Positions 35,640 through 47,839 of a stretch of DNA of 64,000 nucleotides are shown here, one piece after another. Position 1 is the first letter of the stretch. Every line of letters starts with the position of its first letter. The DNA is taken from assembly GCA_019914995.1 (NCBI GenBank), contig CM034134.1, positions 2,188,145 to 2,252,144 on the forward strand. Reading direction: 5' to 3'. The notes beneath the pieces were generated by a model. The model saw only the letters and a program-made list of their open reading frames with translations. It was not told the DNA's origin and ran no database searches. This DNA is from Acanthochlamys bracteata (taxonomy: Eukaryota > Streptophyta > Magnoliopsida > Pandanales > Velloziaceae). A program made the translations under genes and the position numbers.

Positions 35640-38600
35640 GGCAAAGGCTTTGTAGAATATCTGTGAGTTGACTTTTGAAATCAACAATTTTTAAAACAAT
35701 GTCATACACTCAACATGCTCACATATAAAATGATGTCTTAAGCCTATATGCTTTCTACGTGAGTGTTAAATTAGATTTTTGAATGATTAGTAGCACGTGT
35801 ATTATCACAACAAACTAACACATTATGCAATTTATAACCAAAATCAAGGAATTGGTGTTTAATTCATAGTTCCTGTGTAACTACCTACTGCAACATGTCC
35901 TGCTTTTGCTATTGACAAAGCAATGGATGATTTTCTTGAATACCATGCAGATGATTTTCTTGAATACCATGCAATTAAACATCCACTTAGAAATTGGCAT
36001 GAACTGTTAGTGCTTTTTTATCAACTTTAAATACCATCCGTATATCTAACTCAGTCAAATGCATGTCTTTTGGATAAAAAAAGTAAGCGCTTTTGTATCT
36101 CCAAAATATCTAAAGCTTCACTTGACACAAACCAAATGAGATTCTTTAAGTGCAATTAGAAAGCGAGTACATAAGGAAACACTATATTGAATGTCTAGTC
36201 TACTAGCAGTTAAGTAAAAGACATGACCCAATCATACCTCTATAGAGCTTTCAGTAAACATCCTTACCTGCTTCATCATGTCAAGTTAGTGTTCGTTGCA
36301 AAGAGGGTAGTTATATTTTTTTATTCCTCCAAGTTGTTCTTTTAAGAAAGTTCCTAATATATTTTTCTTGGTTTATCAAAATATCATTATCAAGTTGCTT
36401 GATCTGAGGTCCAAGAAAATACTTGAGTTCTCCCATCAATATCACTTTAAACTCACCCTACATAAGCTTAACAAATTAATTGCACAAAGTTACATAGTAG
36501 CACCGAGAAAAACATCATCTATGTACACTTCACTACTAATAGATCATTATTATCATGCTTAATGAAAAGTAGAGTTGACTTTATCGCGATTGAAATCTTT
36601 CTCAAAAAAGATGCACTAAGTCTTACAGATCATGCATTTGGTGTTTGTTTGAGTCTATATAGAGTTTTTGATAACTTGTAGACATGATACAGGTGCTTGG
36701 AATTTTCAAAACCTGGTGGTCAACAAAAGATTCTTTGATAAAGGTGTTGATAAATTACTTTTCACATCCATCTGAAACAACTTCAAAATGAATACCTTTC
36801 TCCTGTAGATAACTTTAGCTACAATCTAGCTTTATTTCTAACAATATTACCATTTTCGTTCATTTTGGTGCAAAACACTCATTCAGTACCCGTAACAAAT
36901 TTATTTTAAGATCGTGGAATAAGATTCCAAACACAATTTTTTTTAAATTAGTTAAGCTCTTCTTGCATAGCCATAACCCAAGAATTGTTCGTTAGAGCAT
37001 CATTAAGATCGGAAGGTTTAATTTGAGATGCAAAGGCGTAATGTTCGTAGAAGTTACCCAAGAATTGTGCTCTTGTTCTTACCCTTGTTTACGTTATGTA
37101 TAATGTTAGTCTTTTGGGTGACTATATTGATATTTAAACTGTTGTGTTACTAAAATTTGTTCCTTACTGTTCTGTTCATTTGACTGCTCTTGATTATCTT
37201 CTATTTTTTATTCAATCGACTGGACAATGATCGGTTCCAAACTATTTGGTTGCTATTCTGAAGCTGTTCTTTTATAGTCTTTTTCTGCATTCTTATCATT
37301 TTCATCATCACTACCTGCATCAACATTCTTAACCTCTCTCGACATTGGCTTACAATTCCACAAAAGCAGCTTTATATTTTTCAATTCACTTTTTTTTGTA
37401 CATCTTTTATAAGCCTTTAGAGAATTTATTTAAAAGTTTAGAAGTATAGAAACTCTACACAGTGAGATCTTTTTATTACTTGTTTTTATTTTTTTTTAGG
37501 TAAAAAAAGTAGAGCTCGTTTTTTAAAAAAGATAAAAATATCCTTCATTTTAGAAAAGCCCTATTTGAAAAGCACTTCCCCTTAGTCTCATCAAATATAA
37601 CATGCACGGATTTCTCCACACATAAAGTTTCTTATTGAAAACTCTAAATGCTTTGGAAGAGTTTGAGTACCAAGAAATATACCTTCGTCGTCATTGAAAT
37701 CAAACTTACCAGCATTCTCATTGTCGTTGGTCAAGATAAAATATTTACAACCAAAAGGCTTAAAGCAATATTAAGTATTTTATTCTTAAGTAGTTCATAA
37801 GGAATCTTTTAGGTCTTATAAAAGCACAATTGATAATGTGACAAACGGTATTCACAGTTTTGGCCTAAAATTATTTTGGTAAATTTTGATCACACACCTT
37901 TGTCATATCAACTAGCTATTCTTCATTTCAATAACTCTATTTTGTTGAGGAGTTTTATGTGCCGAAAAGTTGTGGTTCAAGCCGTTTGCATCACGAAAAT
38001 CATTAAACTTTGATTTTCAAACTCTTTACCATGGTCACTCTTTTACAACAATGTTTAAAGCAAGTTCAATTTGAATTTTCTTTGAGAAAGAAAAGAATGC
38101 CTTTAGTGCTTCATTCTCAAAGATTAAGAAAAAGACCAAATACTACCTTAAATACTTGAAGGTTAAGAAAAAGATCCAATAATACCTCAAGTAGTCAATA
38201 ATAATGACAAGGCAATATTATTTCCCTCTGCAGTTTGAGTAAGTCCAAACAAATCCACGTGAAGCAATTGAAGTGGCTTATTGGTGGTTATACCTTGCTT
38301 CAGCTTGATTAGGGCCTTACTTGCTTGTCTTTTACACATCCATCACAAAGTTTTCCATTCGGTATTGTATGTTAGGTAGACACGAGATGATGAGTTGCTT
38401 ACGGAAAAGCTTGGAAACTGTTTTGATGTTGCAATTATCGAGTCTTTTATGCCATAAGTGATTGGTTTTCTGCTGGCTAGCTACAAGGCAAAGTATTTGT
38501 TATCAAAATATTCAAGATAAATAGCATACACATTTCTTTTCCTTCGACCTTAGATGACTTCCTTCCATGATCATTTGATTACCGAGTAAGATTTTTTTGT

Positions 38601-40609
38601 TAGCATACCAACATCGCATAATTGACTTATGCTCAAAAGGTTATGCTTCAAACTTTGCACAAACAACACGTTATCAACGCATAAGATGATCATTTACTGG
38701 TCTTACCTATACCCATTAAAAAAAACACTTGCTAGTATCGACAAGAGTAACTCCCCCTCCTTGGTATGCCTCTAGATGGCTGAAGTTCATAACGCCGTTA
38801 GTCATATGCCTTGAACGCCATTTGATCCTTCTATTCCTTCCGACAGCATGCATACCTGTAAGAGATTACTCACATCTTAGGTACCCAAAATTTTTAGTCT
38901 TTATAGTTTGCTTGTCGGATGGTTTTCTTAGGATCCAAATTTGTTTCATTTTCTTTTCAGTTTTCTTGTACCAACAAAATTTGATAACATGTCCCTTTCT
39001 ATTAAAATGAAAACAAGAACGAATGGTGTATAGAAAGCACTTATAGTCCGCACATTCTTAGAGGCTCAACCTTGTTGCTAGGGTTAAAAATGATTTCTTT
39101 CTTTCTAAAGATGCCTTATGAGATCCAAGCATCATGTAAAGTCTTTCCTTACCTCTTACAAACTTGGCAATGGAAGCATGCAAGTTGTACATCTCATTGG
39201 TCATCTTTAGCTTCTCAGTTTTTAGCATCTCGCTCTTAAGCAAAAACTTATCATTCTCAAAAAGCACATTATCATACAATTCGGTGAGCTTAATATTTTC
39301 ATATTGTATAGCATTATAATCACATGCATTAGGTTGGTTCATCAAAGCATTTTTTAAGTATCAGTTGATTTCTTCAATTAATCTTAATTCATCGTTTCAC
39401 TCTCATACATGCATTTTTCAAATGATTTATACATCTTTTCAAGCTTCTAAATTTATCATACAATTCAAAAAATGCATCATGCAATTTATTATATGAATGT
39501 TCATAGCTAGAATCACTAATATTGTTGTCCGAATCATCATTGACCATGAAACACGTGTGTGATTTGGGTTTCATCCTCGAATTCATTTGAAGAAGATGAG
39601 TCATCATCACTCAATGCAGTTACCACCTTCTCTTTTTTGTTGTCCTTTTTGTTGGTGTTCTTCAATAGTGGGCATTTGTGACAGTAGCGTCCTGATTTCT
39701 GGCAATTGGTAACAATTCCGCTCTTGGTCATCAACGGCATCCTTTCTTCTTTGCTTACCTTTCCACTTGTTTTTTCTCAAGTAATTCTTAAACTTTCTAG
39801 TCAATATAGCAATGTCATCATCATCCTCGGAAGAGGAGGAGTTTACCTGCTGCTTCGTTGTTTTCGAAATTAGGGATTGTGGTGTTTTTTCAGATTTCCT
39901 CAAGTAAAGCTCCTTCACATGAGTTTGCCAATAAGTTCATCAAATGATATAGTGGGGAAATCATGGTTCTTTCTGGTGGCATCCACTTTGGAGCTCTAAG
40001 TAGGAAGTATGGACACATAATCTTCCACTTCAAGTCCTCGTTCCTAAAATACATACCAAGACTTTTAGATAATTAATGATGTTTGTAAAATGAGAGTACA
40101 TTTGAGTAATAGATCTTCCTTTTACATTTCAAAGTTTCATAGTCATGCATAAGATGATTCACGCATGTCTCCTTCACTTGGTTAGGTCCTTCTTGAATAA
40201 CCTCCAAGTTATCCCAACTATCTTTAGTTGTGCTATATGAACAAATACGGTCGAATTCAATAGGATTTAATGCACAATAAAGTAAATTATCGCAGGAGCA
40301 TTCACATAGATATTCTTTTATCATCATTTGTGAATTTGGAAAGTAGCTTGGCCATAGGAACTCTGTTTGCATCCATCTTTGTTGGTACAATCGGTTAATA
40401 CTTGATGATTATTCATAAGGTGAAGTCTTACGCTTGGATAAAGATAGTCATTTTGGACTCGCGTTAGCCTGCCAAACTTCAGTCCATCAAAAAAATGGTG
40501 GTCGATTTGATGATCTTCTTTTGGTTGTAACAATGTTCATGCTTGTCATAGTGACTTTTCCTATATAGCGGTTAGTCCTTATCTAGTAGAGGTTAGTTCT
40601 GATACTGAT
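35640..40609 (-). mobile_element. Sirevirus-like Ty1/copia fossil, coding part
   Basis: Read on the minus strand the order is gag (40530 to about 39060), protease and integrase (about 39000-37600), reverse transcriptase (about 37400-36000) and RNase H (to about 35640, with DNTRATNHSK and FKSQLTDILQS). A primer-binding site matching initiator-Met tRNA (GTATCAGAAC on the minus strand, 40596-40605) lies four bases from the LTR. The long gag with an acidic/serine linker and coiled coil is typical of Sireviruses. The fossil is broken many times; no 3' LTR is evident on its left side. Confidence 0.85.
39058..40533 (-). pseudogene. Sirevirus-like gag (fossil)
   Basis: Stretches include FDGLKFGRLTRVQNDYL (capsid start), LNPIEFDRICSYSTTKDSWD followed by NLEVIQEG (the classic 'ya....r...c..akeiWd.L...yEG' block), then a zinc-knuckle region (CHKCPLLKNT) and a serine/acid-rich linker (DDDSSSSNEFEDE). 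A leucine/lysine coiled coil at 39058-39345 ends with VRGKERLYMMLGSHKAS. All are hallmarks of Sirevirus/copia gag. It is broken in several places. Confidence 0.85.
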
Positions 40610-40713
40610 TGTTAATCAAACCTATAGAATATCAACTCAAGAGGAAGGGCGAATTGAGTTATGTCAAAATAAAAGTTAAAAACTTCTCTGTTCTAAATCT
40701 ATTCAGTGAATAG

Positions 40714-41236
40714 TGTCACGGTATGACTATTTTGGCTATTCTCCCCACCTAAATTACTTTGGTAAACTGCTTTTTACCTAGGTAAAATTACCTTGTACAT
40801 AAGCCAAGTTTAGAGTATGGTAGAGAACTCTAAATAAAGGATAGTTAGTATAAATCTAGAGTAGGTTAGGGAATACTCTAGAAAGGTATAGATTTTTGTA
40901 AGGATATTATGTAAGAACTTTCAAGACCTTGTATTCTCCACCGTCAGATCAAAGCAATCTCCACTGTCCGTTGACGAGGTGGAGGAGCTATAAATAAGAG
41001 GGTAAGGACCCCAATTTGAAGCATCAAGAAAAATCAATCAAGAGTTGTATCAAACCAAGCAATATAAAATTTTCCTTCCAAAAAGCTCTCTCTTTAAGTG
41101 TTCCTTATTTTCCCTCTAGTCCATTCAAGTTTCCTTAGCTATCTTCGATAGCTCATTTGGGTGAAAGGCTAACTTAGCTCCAAAGGGGTGTGACTAAGTG
41201 CCACACGGACCAAAATAAAACTCTAGACCCGTGACA
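40714..41236 (+). mobile_element. Short solo LTR with TGTCACGG/CCGTGACA ends
   Basis: It begins TGTCACGGTATGACTATT and ends AGACCCGTGACA, so the ends form an 8-base inverted repeat. Left flank AATAG (40709-40713) and right flank ATAG suggest a 5-base duplication with one A shared or lost. It contains a good TATA box (CTATAAATAAGAG, about 40989-41001) followed by a leader-like, CT-rich stretch, as expected of a plus-strand LTR promoter. The family was not assigned. Confidence 0.7.
40989..41001 (+). promoter_or_regulatory. LTR TATA box
   Basis: CTATAAATAAGAG lies in the middle of the 523-base solo LTR, downstream of a GC-richer segment and upstream of a leader-like sequence. This placement fits an LTR promoter on the plus strand. 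Present-day activity is unknown. Confidence 0.5.
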
Positions 41237-42929
41237 ATAGTGAGCAGTTAGTCAACTTTAGGTTTGCTGACGAGTAGTTGAGCATAAGTAGTATCCTGCG
41301 CTGAAGTTATTAACACAATACAATTTAATTGGAATTAAACACAAGTGCTAAGAAATGCAAACCACATAGACACCAAAAGTTTTTACGTCGTCCGACACAG
41401 CATTAACTACGTCCATGTCGCTTGACACTACCTACACGCCTTCACAAGTGAATTCACTAACATCAAAGCAATGTACAAACACCAAGGCTTCATGTTTTGC
41501 AAAACACCTTCACTTCAAGGCGAGTCTTCTAGTAAGGACAACTCACACTGCCTCGTAGACTTCGCAAAGTCCATCCAGCAGCAACCTACACACCTTCCCA
41601 AAGGCCTAGCACAAACCGCTAATCCTAGGCCTAAGCTAGCCAACCTAAGAACTCCCAAGTTATGCTTAACTTCTCACATGGTTATGTTGTGAATCATGGT
41701 TTTAGCAAAAGTGATTTCCCTTACAATAATGTCTAATCCCACAATGGAAGGAATAAGGAATTTCGCACAAATAAAGTAAAGAGAATTAAGGACTCAACGT
41801 AGGCTATTGGTTTGAAAATGTTCTCCTTATGGGCATTAATGAATGGTTTCAATTTTGCTTAATGCCGCAACTATATAGTAAAGTCTCATCCTTAATCTCA
41901 GGCTAAAATCTGCAACAATGAATCACCCTTGCAGCAGTTAGGAAGAATACATGCTCAAGCTTAAGAGAAACGGTTAGCTTGACATGTTCCAGTATTAGTG
42001 CTTCGTTCTCTGAGATTTCCTCTAAATTCTTTCTTTAGCTGGCCAATGTTGCTAAGACTTCCTTAGGGTCTCATGAACGTATCTTCAAATCCGACATCTA
42101 ATAAAGTTGCAAATTCATCTAAAGGCTCCAACTGCATCATAGATTTTCTGCTACCATGTCATCCGAATTTTCTATCAATTTATTTTAGTAACCAGTACGA
42201 TCTCTTTCCATATAAATAACCTTCAGGAGGCTCAATACAATATGCTTATAGACAGATCAAAAGTCAAATAGATGGCCAAGATATTAGTGTTTAAACTTGA
42301 TCGGCTAGGAGTCGTCTGTATGCTAGATTTTTTCCATCCTTATAGATTTCTTAGAAATTCTCCAATATCTTTCCATAAGATCTTCAAATAAATATTCTAG
42401 ATATATTCTTCATTGATCTAGCATCTTTTGAAGGCACTTGGAATTACTTAGAAAGATGAGATAAATAAAATTGGCTCAGGTACAAGCATATATCATGGCT
42501 CTGTCCATTTAGTAAGTAGCTCTATCCAACCACTTCGTTGATTTTTCTAGACTTTGTTAGTCGATATATTTGGCTCAAATTTGGATTGTATATATATTGT
42601 AATTTAAGCTTTCAGCAACAAAATTCTGATCTCCAAAATATAAGTCGAGCTGAGAGATATCTGGTTAGCAAGTTGCTATCCTGATCGTGTTACTCGGGTG
42701 CATCTAGAACCACTACTACAAAAATAGTTTTCACTGACTGAAACCTACCGACTGAAAAAGTATAGTCAGTATATTTATTAAATACCGACTGAAAATAATT
42801 CAGTCAAAAAAAGTTTTAAAGTACCGACGGAAAGCATTGACAGAGGTAAATTAGATATATTACCCACCAAAATAAGAGCAGTCGGTAAATTTATTAAGCA
42901 AATCTATATTTATTAATAAATTACCGACG

Positions 42930-43440
42930 GAATCAACTATAGTCGGTAACTTTCCCACTGAATTCATTTTCAGTCGGTAAATTTAGTGACTAAAATATTT
43001 TCAATAGCTAATTTACCGACTGAATATATTTTAGTAGGTAAATTTATATACTGAATAACTACTAACATAGTCTTTATCGAATGAAGGATACCGACTAAAA
43101 AAAATAGTCGGTAAATTTTTTCACTGAATCCATTCTTAGTCGGTAAATTTTGTAACTAATATTTTCAATAGCTAATTTACCGACTGAATATATTTTAGTA
43201 GGTAAATTTACACACTAAATAACTACTAACATAGTCTTTATCGAATGAAAGATACCGACTAAATAAAGTTAGTCGGTAAATTTTCTCACTGAATCTATTT
43301 TCAGTTGGTAAATTTAGTAACTAAAATATTTTCAGTAGCTAATTTTCCGTCTAAATATATTTTAATAGGTAAATTTACAAACTAAATAACTACTAACATA
43401 GTCTTTATCATCGAATGAAAGATACCGACTAAATAAAAAT
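42930..43440. repeat. Tandem units of about 165 bp in the CACTA subterminal zone
   Basis: The landmark CTAACATAGTCTTTATC recurs at 43062, 43226 and 43393 (spacings 164 and 167). It is surrounded by the same order of 'taccgactgaatatattttagtaggtaaattta' and 'gataccgacta' segments. This gives three consecutive diverged units, apart from the shorter 12-base motif repeats. Confidence 0.8.
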
Positions 43441-43562
43441 AGTTAGTAAATGGCACAATTACCGACCGAGTTTAAATAGTCGGTACTTTACCGACTTTCT
43501 TTATTTTCGTCGGTATTTGCCAACTGCTAGCTCATCAGTCGGTAATTTGTTAATTAAACCAG

Positions 43563-44060
43563 TTGCGTGTTCCCCTTTTCTTCTATTCGCCGAGCGAATT
43601 AAACCTATGGTTTCTAATTTCTCTCCACCGGGCGAATGAAACCTCCGGCGAAAAACCGCTCACCTCAGCGAGGTCTCGAAGTCGCCAAACTCGATCAATG
43701 CTTCTTCAGCCATCGCTGATCTGTTCGACAACAACAACTGCAGCAACTTCGGCGGAGGTGGTGAGAGCAATATTAACTGTTTCACCGCAGGTTCTTGGGG
43801 GATCCCGATGGGAACGAGTTGTTACAACGGCATTGGAGGTGGAGGGGGATTTAGATCGAGACTTAGGATAGTTTCGAGATGGATCGGTTGAGAGTTGCAG
43901 GGATTCAACAGACGTCGATGATGTTGATGACAGAAACTGCTGCGAGGCCATTGCTTTTGGCGAGGCCATTGTTTTTGGGAACTGCAACCACATCTGTGAT
44001 GAACTCTGTGAAATGCTTGGTGCTCCAACGCTGCTAGGTGAATTATCCATTTTAGAATGT
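43563..44060 (+). pseudogene. Probable captured host gene fragment inside the CACTA element
   Basis: This segment is distinctly richer in G and C than the AT-rich subterminal repeats around it. It has a CT-rich leader-like start, then codon-like sequence. One plus-strand frame near 43700-43860 reads FDNNNCSNFGGGGESNINCF and continues Gly-rich. A second frame (43890-44040) reads EAIAFGEAIVFGNCNHICDE. Opposite-strand frames of 102-114 codons over the same bases are probably shadows. A donor-like end near 44036 (CTAGGTGAATT) and intron-like AT-rich sequence beyond it suggest an exon with its intron. No family was recognised. There is no intact start-to-stop frame. Confidence 0.4.
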
Positions 44061-45390
44061 TCTATGAGTTTCTAAATATGTAGCTCTATTTTCGATTTTT
44101 GACATTGATATATGCTTACACATGACAATCTACAAAATCATCTCTGATTAAAGTTTTTAGAAATTATGGGTAGCTTAAATTCGTGTCTGATCAACGCTGC
44201 CAGGGAAGATAATTTTGTTAATTGTTGTAATGGAAGGCTTTGATTCGTTAGCTTAAAAGGTTTGGAAGTTCTTTGATGAAATGGGGCTAGCAGCTGTATT
44301 TTCGTCTATTACTGTAGTAATAAGTTAGCCTATGAACAGGTTTAAACTCATGGTCATCTGTTTCTAGCAAGTCCAAATTTTAAGATATGTGCTTAGAAAT
44401 CAGACTATATCCTGCACTTGCATATTGCTTATGTCTATCTTGTTCTCATTTGCGTATGCTTGTGCTTTCAGTTTGGGTCAATCATTTTGCTAAGGCTAGC
44501 GAACTGCTATGGAGGTTGCTGGAAATACAGCTTAAAAGCTTTGGAAGCTCTTTTCCTATCTTGCTTAAACATTTGTATTTCTTTACTTTGTCATAACCAA
44601 CTTTTAGAAGTAAATTTTGTTACTGTATTTTCTGCTTATTCTTTTAGTGTCAATGTAGAAATGACTAGGTTGTTTCAATCTTGGAAAACTGATGTTAGAA
44701 AACCTTGTGGCATAGCAATTTGGTTTTGGAGAAAATGACTAAGTGATATCATATTGATTTAAAAACGACTACGGTAAGACATTGTTGACAAGTTTGAGAA
44801 TCAAGACTTATGGCAACAACTTTGCAATGACTTAAGTAAACTTTCCAATTTATATGGCTATGGATGTCCAATCATGTAGCAACTGCTATTATGTTCCGAA
44901 GTATTATTTTTTTTAATACTTGTATTAGATCGTTGATAAATGTCTTTTTCTTTTTTTTTTGGTGGATCTTGACTCTTTTTCTCCTTTGCAGATTGAATAG
45001 GTGAGGTCAGACAGCGTCTGCCAGCAGGGTAGCTTATAGATTCATTGTTGGCTTAGCAATGAACTAGAATCCTCAAAATCCAAATGCATTAAATTCATCA
45101 CATGCACTAGATAGCCCCAGCAATTCAAACAGAGGCCTTTCTAGGTTACAAGAATGACAATCATAGTCAAGGATTAAAGACAGAAGCTATACTTTTTGTA
45201 GATTCATCATTCTATTTGTAATTGTTAATAAATTTGTCATTATAAAATTTGATGAATATTGACGTTGATGAATGTATATACTGTTAATAGATTTTTTATG
45301 AATGATGTATAATTTTGATAAATATATATATTGAATGTTATTTATTATTTTATAAATATTTTGTAATATTAATGCATAATATTGAATGCA
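44061..45390. other. Interior of the CACTA element, intron-like
   Basis: T-rich sequence without convincing coding content. It may be intron of the captured fragment. A poly-T tract ending in a TTTGCAG acceptor-like sequence lies at about 44947-44992, followed by a short less AT-rich stretch (44993-45170) that could be a second captured exon. Confidence 0.3.
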
Positions 45391-46105
45391 GTAATTTTCA
45401 GTTGGTAATATAAAACTTAGCTACTGAAAATTTCAGTCGGTAATATGAATTTACCTACTAAAATATTTTCAGTCGGTAATTTGAATTTATCCATTGAAAA
45501 TATTCAGTCGGTAATTTAAATTTACTTACTAAAAGATATTATCGGTAAATTTAATTTACCTACTAAAATTTTAATCGGTAATTTGAATTTACCCACTAAT
45601 AATTTCAGTCAGTAATTTATTAAATTTCGACTAAAATTAATCAGTTGGTAATGCACAGTAACTTACCGACTGAATTTGTATGTTAGTTGGTAAAGGCGTT
45701 ACCGACGAGTTGTTGCCGACTGAATGCCGACCGTACTTTTTTTAGTCGGTAATCTCTTTACCGACTAAATTTGTTTGTTTACCGACTGAATTTTTCGATC
45801 AGTATAGGGCAAATGTGTAGTAGTGAACTAGCAAGAGCAAATAGCAAACTTATAGGATTTTTGTAGAATTTATTTCTTCATGCAATTATTTGAAGTTTTG
45901 ACTGTCGTAACTATAAGATATCTGCTATGCAAAGAAAAACATCAGATCTCTAAAATCATGCCAAGCAAAAGGGTATCTCACATGCCATATGCTATCCAGA
46001 GGTGCTATCCAGCTGATCCGGTAGTTTTCTGTGCAAGCAGCCAACTTCACGATTTTTTCCTATTTTACATGATAGTGTTCCATCCTCTTTGTCCTATTTT
46101 ACTCC

Positions 46106-46140
46106 TTATCATCTCATCTCATCTTATCATCTCATCTTTC
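46106..46140. repeat. TCATC-type simple repeat
   Basis: Short imperfect TCATC/TCTCA repeats run over about 35 bases at the junction between the truncated copia LTR and the inverted-arm structure. Confidence 0.7.
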
Positions 46141-47540
46141 AACGCAATCCTATGGTCTTAGTTTAGTAGTAACGTTGAGATTGGTTATACTATTGTAGTA
46201 TGTGGATGTAGTACTGTCGTATCATAGTCATATGTTCTAAGATGGTCATATTCACGTGATGGTTTTATAAGTTCGCAATGTTGTTGTGGTGTGGTCACAA
46301 TACCGTCTATAATTATTTGTATTTTGTATGGTGGTCATATTGAAATGATGATTTTATTACAAGTACGTAATGTTGTCGTACTATGTCGTAATACCATCGA
46401 ATAATATTTCGTATGTTGTAAGGTAGGCGCATTCACGTAGTGGTGTTGTCAGTCATAAATTTATAATGTTATCATAGTATAGTCATAAGGCCATTATCAA
46501 GTTACTTGTTTGATTGCCTTGAAGTAATAATGTCTTAAAATATTACAGGGATAAAGGTTTAAAAGAGCATAATGCCAGCAGGTACAATGAATTGAAGCAT
46601 TTGACCCATGTAAATGTAGTGCGGTGTTGTTGAGCCTGTTAGGACAACTGTTTGAGGTGAAGATGGTTTATCTTAGAAAGGTCAACTCTCTACCATTTTG
46701 GTACAGGTTGGACTAGTTTAGCAATATATCAATCGGACTAGTTGAACTAAGGTGATCATAGTGAGGCGTGATGTTGTCGTAATCCCACAGTGGGATCCTG
46801 TAGTGGTGTCATCATCCACCACTTCCATCACATTTTTGTTGCCCGTAGAGCAAGGTTGTCAAGATAGGTAGGATCGTTTCGCTTGGGTAAGATCGTAAAA
46901 TCAAAATTTTATAGTAAGATCGTAAGATTTTATCAAGAATTATTTAGTAAAATATTTTATTTTAATACTTAAAAAAAGATAATGTTTATTAATATTGTAA
47001 CAAACTAATAGATTTTTATTGTTGTGATTTCAGGTGATTTGCGGACCTTCTAGTAAAAGTTGCAAGCTTTTAATTATACGTTTATAACTTTAGAAGCTAA
47101 AAATATATGTAATTGTATACATATATTGTTAGCTTCTTGTTATATTAAATTTTAAATTCTTGTGCAGTTGTGGATTTTTTTTTTTCATTTCAAGCAGCAA
47201 TGAATATCAATGAAACATTTATTTAATGATTATTTCTACACACAAGCATTCTGCATACCATTACAAATTTAAAGAAACATCAAATAAAAAATGTTCCATA
47301 CTGAATTACAGATAGTGACACAGTCACACAGATTTAAAGAAAATGGAGAACTTGAAGTTCTATACTTCTATATCATTCATTATTGAAGTTATGCACTTAT
47401 ACAGCATTTCAGCAAGCTCAGGTTAAAGTTGTACAACAATAAAACAATATGCAAGAGCCATTCTAGCAAGCTCAAGCTTTAAACAACATTCCAAATTTTC
47501 AACAAGCTCAGGTCTGTACAGTGAAAACAACCACAAGCTA

Positions 47541-47647
47541 TTTAGATGGCTCTGTCTCTCTGTCTAGAGCCATCTAAAATTCTAAATGGCTCTAGACAGT
47601 GAAACAGAGCCATTTAGATGGGTCTGTTTCACTATCCAGAGCCATCA
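47541..47647. repeat. Nested hairpin cluster with core ATGGCTCT
   Basis: CTGTCTAGAGCCAT (47560-47573) pairs perfectly with ATGGCTCTAGACAG (47586-47599) around a 12-base loop. Outside it, ATGGCTCTGT (47546-47555) pairs with ACAGAGCCAT (47604-47613). A third, near-perfect pair, GATGGGTCTG and CCAGAGCCATC, spans 47618-47647. The cluster lies between the stop of the hAT1 transposase frame and the element's end, downstream on the minus strand. Confidence 0.85.
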
Positions 47648-47839
47648 TCTAATTTTCACTAGGCAGTAGAACGGCCTGCCATATTCAACCAAATAGAACA
47701 TATTTCAACAATATAAAATAGTCAATATAAGTATATAACATACTTAATATGTCTACAGAAATACTACAAGTCTATAACTGTATAGCCTTACAAACAGCAA
47801 TAGCTAACAAGGTACAACATTAAAAACATAAAAAGAAAA

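Larger units (their letters stand above)
42711..45825. mobile_element. Non-autonomous CACTA element with captured sequence (3115 bp)
   Basis: The element begins CACTACTACAAAAATAGTTTT and ends GCAAATGTGTAGTAGTG, so the termini share CACTACTACA. It is flanked by a perfect 3-base duplication, AAC (42708-42710 and 45826-45828), the CACTA size. Subterminal zones of about 850 bases (left) and 430 bases (right) hold dozens of copies of TACCGACTGAAA/TTTCAGTCGGTA in both orientations. The centre (about 43560-45390) has no transposase. It begins with a GC-richer, gene-like segment, so it is a Pack-CACTA candidate. It splits the Sirevirus-like LTR. Confidence 0.9.
40610..46150 (-). repeat. LTR of the Sirevirus-like copia fossil, with two insertions
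   Basis: The LTR starts next to the primer-binding site (plus strand TGTTAATCAAACC at 40610). It aligns with the related LTR at 23270-26962 through 41300-42710 and 45829-46150. A 523-base solo LTR (40714-41236) and a CACTA element (42711-45825) interrupt it. Its outer end is lost near 46150, where the GGTCGTAAT-motif structure begins after a short TCATC-type simple repeat. Confidence 0.7.

Noticed and set aside
42740-43560. CRISPR-like array of short repeats
   Set aside because: The TACCGACTGAAA repeats are irregularly spaced, in both orientations, without uniform spacers, and belong to a CACTA subterminal zone in a plant genome.
43706-44050. Minus-strand frames of 68-114 codons over the captured CACTA segment
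   Set aside because: Composition (Ser/Gln/Pro low complexity) and overlap with more gene-like plus-strand sequence suggest antisense shadows of a GC-richer exon.
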